A stretch of DNA of 64,000 nucleotides from Synechococcus sp. PROS-7-1. Its GTDB lineage: Bacteria > Cyanobacteriota > Cyanobacteriia > PCC-6307 > Cyanobiaceae. The stretch spans positions 1,446,572 through 1,510,571 of the forward strand of contig NZ_CP047945.1 of NCBI RefSeq assembly GCF_014279795.1, read 5' to 3'. The notes beneath the pieces are model-generated. The model saw only the letters and a list, made by a program, of their open reading frames with translations. It searched no databases and had not been told where the DNA came from. The first letter of the stretch is position 1. Every line of letters starts with the position of its first letter. Below, piece by piece: positions 62,006 through 64,000 of this stretch. A program made the position numbers and the translations under genes.

Positions 62006-62889
62006 GGCCGAAATTCCTGAGTTCCTTGCTTCACGCTACGTGGGGATGGTGCTTTCACTGCCGCCGATGAAACCGACGCGGCGATCAGTTCGGTGAGCAG
62101 GTCCTGCAAACGAGAGCTGGTAATCGGTCGCTCAAGCTTGCCCTGGTTAGCGAGGGACAAGGTGCCGGATTCCTCGGAAATCACCACGCAGATGCAGCGA
62201 TCGAAGCGTTCAGTAATCCCGAGTGCAGCCAGATGTCGGGTTCCATAGCGACTGACCCCTTGCCTGGACAGGGGCAGGATGACCCCTGCCGAAATGATGC
62301 GGTTTCCCTTGATCACCACCGCACCGTCATGGAGCGGTGTATCGGCGGCAAAGAGGTTCAAGAGCAGCTCTTTGCTGAGCTGCGCGTCGATCGTGATTCC
62401 CGGATTGAGGAAGTCCTCAGGCCTCAGATCACTGCCAAGATCAACCACGATTAAGGCACCACGACGACTCTTGGATAAACGCCCGGCTGCGTCAGTGAGT
62501 TGAGCCACCGTGCTGGCGGTCGTTCGCAGTCGGCTCTGAGGATTACCAAGCAGCACAGCCAACTTGCCAGTGCCCAGCAATTCCATCAGCCTGCGCAATT
62601 CCCCCTGCCAGAGGATGGCCAGGGATAAAGAACAGGCCAGCACCAACGCATCAATAAACGTTGAAGTCAGGGGCAGCGTCTCGGACCACTGAACGAACCA
62701 CGCCAAGAAGACGAGGAAGAGGTACCCCCTGAGCAACCACAGCGTTCGCTGTTCGTTGACGCGGGAAAACAGCAGGAAGCCGAGAACAACAGCACAGAAG
62801 ACGTCGAGAAGGCGCCACTGAAAAAGTGAAGATGACAGTTGGTCGTACAGCTGGCGCCACTGCAACACCGCCAACACGTTCATCCACAC
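62002..62889 (-). CDS. cdaA: Diadenylate cyclase, CdaA type
   Basis: A 295-residue membrane-bound enzyme that makes c-di-AMP, a signal for potassium and osmotic control. Three membrane segments in the first 100 residues ([49 protein letters not shown]) precede the DAC domain. The DGA motif is intact in [20 protein letters not shown]. The usual RHR motif reads RHL ([18 protein letters not shown]), so its second Arg is replaced. The gene lies between lysA and uppS. Confidence 0.88.
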   Translation of the reverse strand: MWMNVLAVLQWRQLYDQLSSSLFQWRLLDVFCAVVLGFLLFSRVNEQRTLWLLRGYLFLVFLAWFVQWSETLPLTSTFIDALVLACSLSLAILWQGELRRLMELLGTGKLAVLLGNPQSRLRTTASTVAQLTDAAGRLSKSRRGALIVVDLGSDLRPEDFLNPGITIDAQLSKELLLNLFAADTPLHDGAVVIKGNRIISAGVILPLSRQGVSRYGTRHLAALGITERFDRCICVVISEESGTLSLANQGKLERPITSSRLQDLLTELIAASVSSAAVKAPSPRSVKQGTQEFRP

Positions 62890-62900
62890 CTGCTCTCTCT

Positions 62901-64000
62901 TCAGACTACCGATCGCAAGCGTTCTGGCAGCAGGTCGTATCGCAGTAAATCCTCTGGCTGCTCCCTGCGCTGCACCAGCTCCGCCTCAGCACCTTTCACC
63001 AACACCGTGGCAGGCCTGGGAATGCGGTTGTAGTTCGAGCTCATCGATACGTTGTAAGCCCCCGTTGCGAGCACCACGAGAATCTCTCCACTGGTGCAAG
63101 CCGGAAACGCCAAATCTTTCAGCAGGACGTCCCCAGACTCACAGTGCTTTCCAGCGATCGTGACCGTCTCTTCAGGCTCCGCCTTGGGCCGATCGGCCAG
63201 ACAGGCTGTGTACTGCGATTGATAGGTAATCGGCCTGGGGTTATCGCTCATGCCCCCATCAACAGACAGGTAGGTGCGGATTCCCGGGACAACCTTGCGA
63301 GCCCCAACCGTGTACACGGTGACGCCTGCAGGCGCCACAAGCGACCGGCCAGGCTCACACAGGAGGCGAGGAAGATCCAGGTTGCGCTGTTGGCAGGCGG
63401 ATGCCACCGCCGTTCCAACCACTTGAACCCAAGCATCGATGCTCGGCGGATCGTCGCTGCTCACATAGCGAATGCCCAAACCACCACCCACATTGAGATC
63501 GCGGACTGGATGTCCAAGCTCCCGAGCCAACCCAAGGGCATCAGCCATCACGGCAGCAAGGTCGCGATGGGGTTCCAGCTCAAAGATCTGCGAACCGATA
63601 TGGGCGTGCAAACCCTCGACCCTGGCCCAAGTCGCACCTTGCAGAGAGCGGAGCACAGGCTCGAGCTCATCCGGATCGAACCCGAACTTGCTGTCGAGGT
63701 GTCCCGTGCGGATGTACTCGTGGGTGTGGCACTCGATTCCCGGAGTGAAGCGGAGCATGAGCCTCACCGGCTCGCCGTGCTCCGGAACGAGAGTTTGCAA
63801 CAGATCCAGGTCGTGCTGGTTATCGGCGACCACCATCACGCCGCTGCGATAGGCGAGTGCCAGCTCCTCCAACGATTTGTTGTTGCCATGCAGCACCATG
63901 CGATCAGCCGGCATGCCGCCATCGAGGGCTGTGATCAGCTCACCGGCCGAAACAGCATCCAGGCCGAGCCCCTCCGACGCGACCAAAGCCGATAAGGCCA
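62901..64000 (-). CDS. lysA: Diaminopimelate decarboxylase, partial (N-terminus beyond the window)
   Basis: The last 366 codons of a PLP enzyme that makes lysine from meso-diaminopimelate. The window cuts the N-terminus, including the PLP lysine. Visible motifs are HIGSQIFELEPHRD, the glycine loop LNVGGGLGIRYV, LLCEPGRSLVAPAGVTVYTV with its Arg, CESGDVLLKD, and AYNVSMSSNYNRIPRPATVL, with the conserved Tyr. It leads the minus-strand run with cdaA 11 bp downstream. Confidence 0.93.
   Translation of the reverse strand, partial: ALSALVASEGLGLDAVSAGELITALDGGMPADRMVLHGNNKSLEELALAYRSGVMVVADNQHDLDLLQTLVPEHGEPVRLMLRFTPGIECHTHEYIRTGHLDSKFGFDPDELEPVLRSLQGATWARVEGLHAHIGSQIFELEPHRDLAAVMADALGLARELGHPVRDLNVGGGLGIRYVSSDDPPSIDAWVQVVGTAVASACQQRNLDLPRLLCEPGRSLVAPAGVTVYTVGARKVVPGIRTYLSVDGGMSDNPRPITYQSQYTACLADRPKAEPEETVTIAGKHCESGDVLLKDLAFPACTSGEILVVLATGAYNVSMSSNYNRIPRPATVLVKGAEAELVQRREQPEDLLRYDLLPERLRSVV

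Noticed and set aside
1-64000. CRISPR arrays, insertion sequences, integrases, rRNA genes
   Set aside because: I looked for regular spaced repeats, transposase or recombinase motifs and rRNA sequence on both strands and saw none.

Overview
The window looks like a chromosome segment of a marine picocyanobacterium, most likely a marine Synechococcus with moderately high GC. The evidence is a PsbP-like photosystem II lipoprotein, a B12-dependent class II ribonucleotide reductase (NrdJ), DUF3104, DUF3531, CPP1-like and Nif11-type proteins, IspG of the MEP pathway, and the gene run lysA-cdaA-uppS-bioB. Genes are densely packed, often with ATGA stop/start overlaps. I identified it by recognising protein families, not by any database search.

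Layout. 1-8.3 kb: a PhnCDE-type ABC importer (permease cut by the window edge), an aminotransferase, a VOC protein, a family 4 uracil-DNA glycosylase, ispG, a Ctp protease and small secreted or membrane proteins. 8.3-21.6 kb: mfd, a sigma-70 factor, a DUF92/VTE6-like kinase, rsmE, DUF3531, a lone ABC ATPase, hslO, a CPP1-like protein, prfC and a methyltransferase. 21.6-26.4 kb: a large MscS channel divergent from nrdJ, then tRNA-Ser(UGA). 26.4-29.1 kb: a loose block of small accessory genes just behind the tRNA (DUF3104, two Nif11-like proteins, a 2TM protein, a small secreted protein, a frameshifted remnant) with long non-coding gaps. 29.1-38.8 kb: a coupled operon of phosphatase, recC, recB, recD and a cupin. 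38.9-46.0 kb: a DEAD-box helicase, an RRM protein, an exporter ABC protein and a CPA2 antiporter.

46.0-50.1 kb is the most unusual part. A complete LytR-CpsA-Psr (LCP) gene is followed by about 2.8 kb carrying one AT-richer subtilase gene. After it comes a second copy of the last 294 bp of the LCP gene, about 98% identical. The subtilase therefore lies between direct repeats of its host gene's 3' end, as expected if an element or a recombination event regenerated that end. No integrase or transposase is visible.

50.1-55.6 kb holds two overlapping half-size FUSC membrane proteins, a TolC-type outer-membrane protein and, on the opposite strand, an HlyD-type membrane-fusion protein with a tiny membrane protein. 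Together they look like an envelope-spanning export set. The HlyD protein resembles those of NHLM/Nif11 peptide export systems, and two Nif11-like proteins lie about 26 kb away. 55.6-64 kb is core metabolism: a PsbP-like protein, recR (no ordinary start codon visible), lipA, a GST-DUF952 fusion, trhO, bioB, uppS, cdaA and a truncated lysA.
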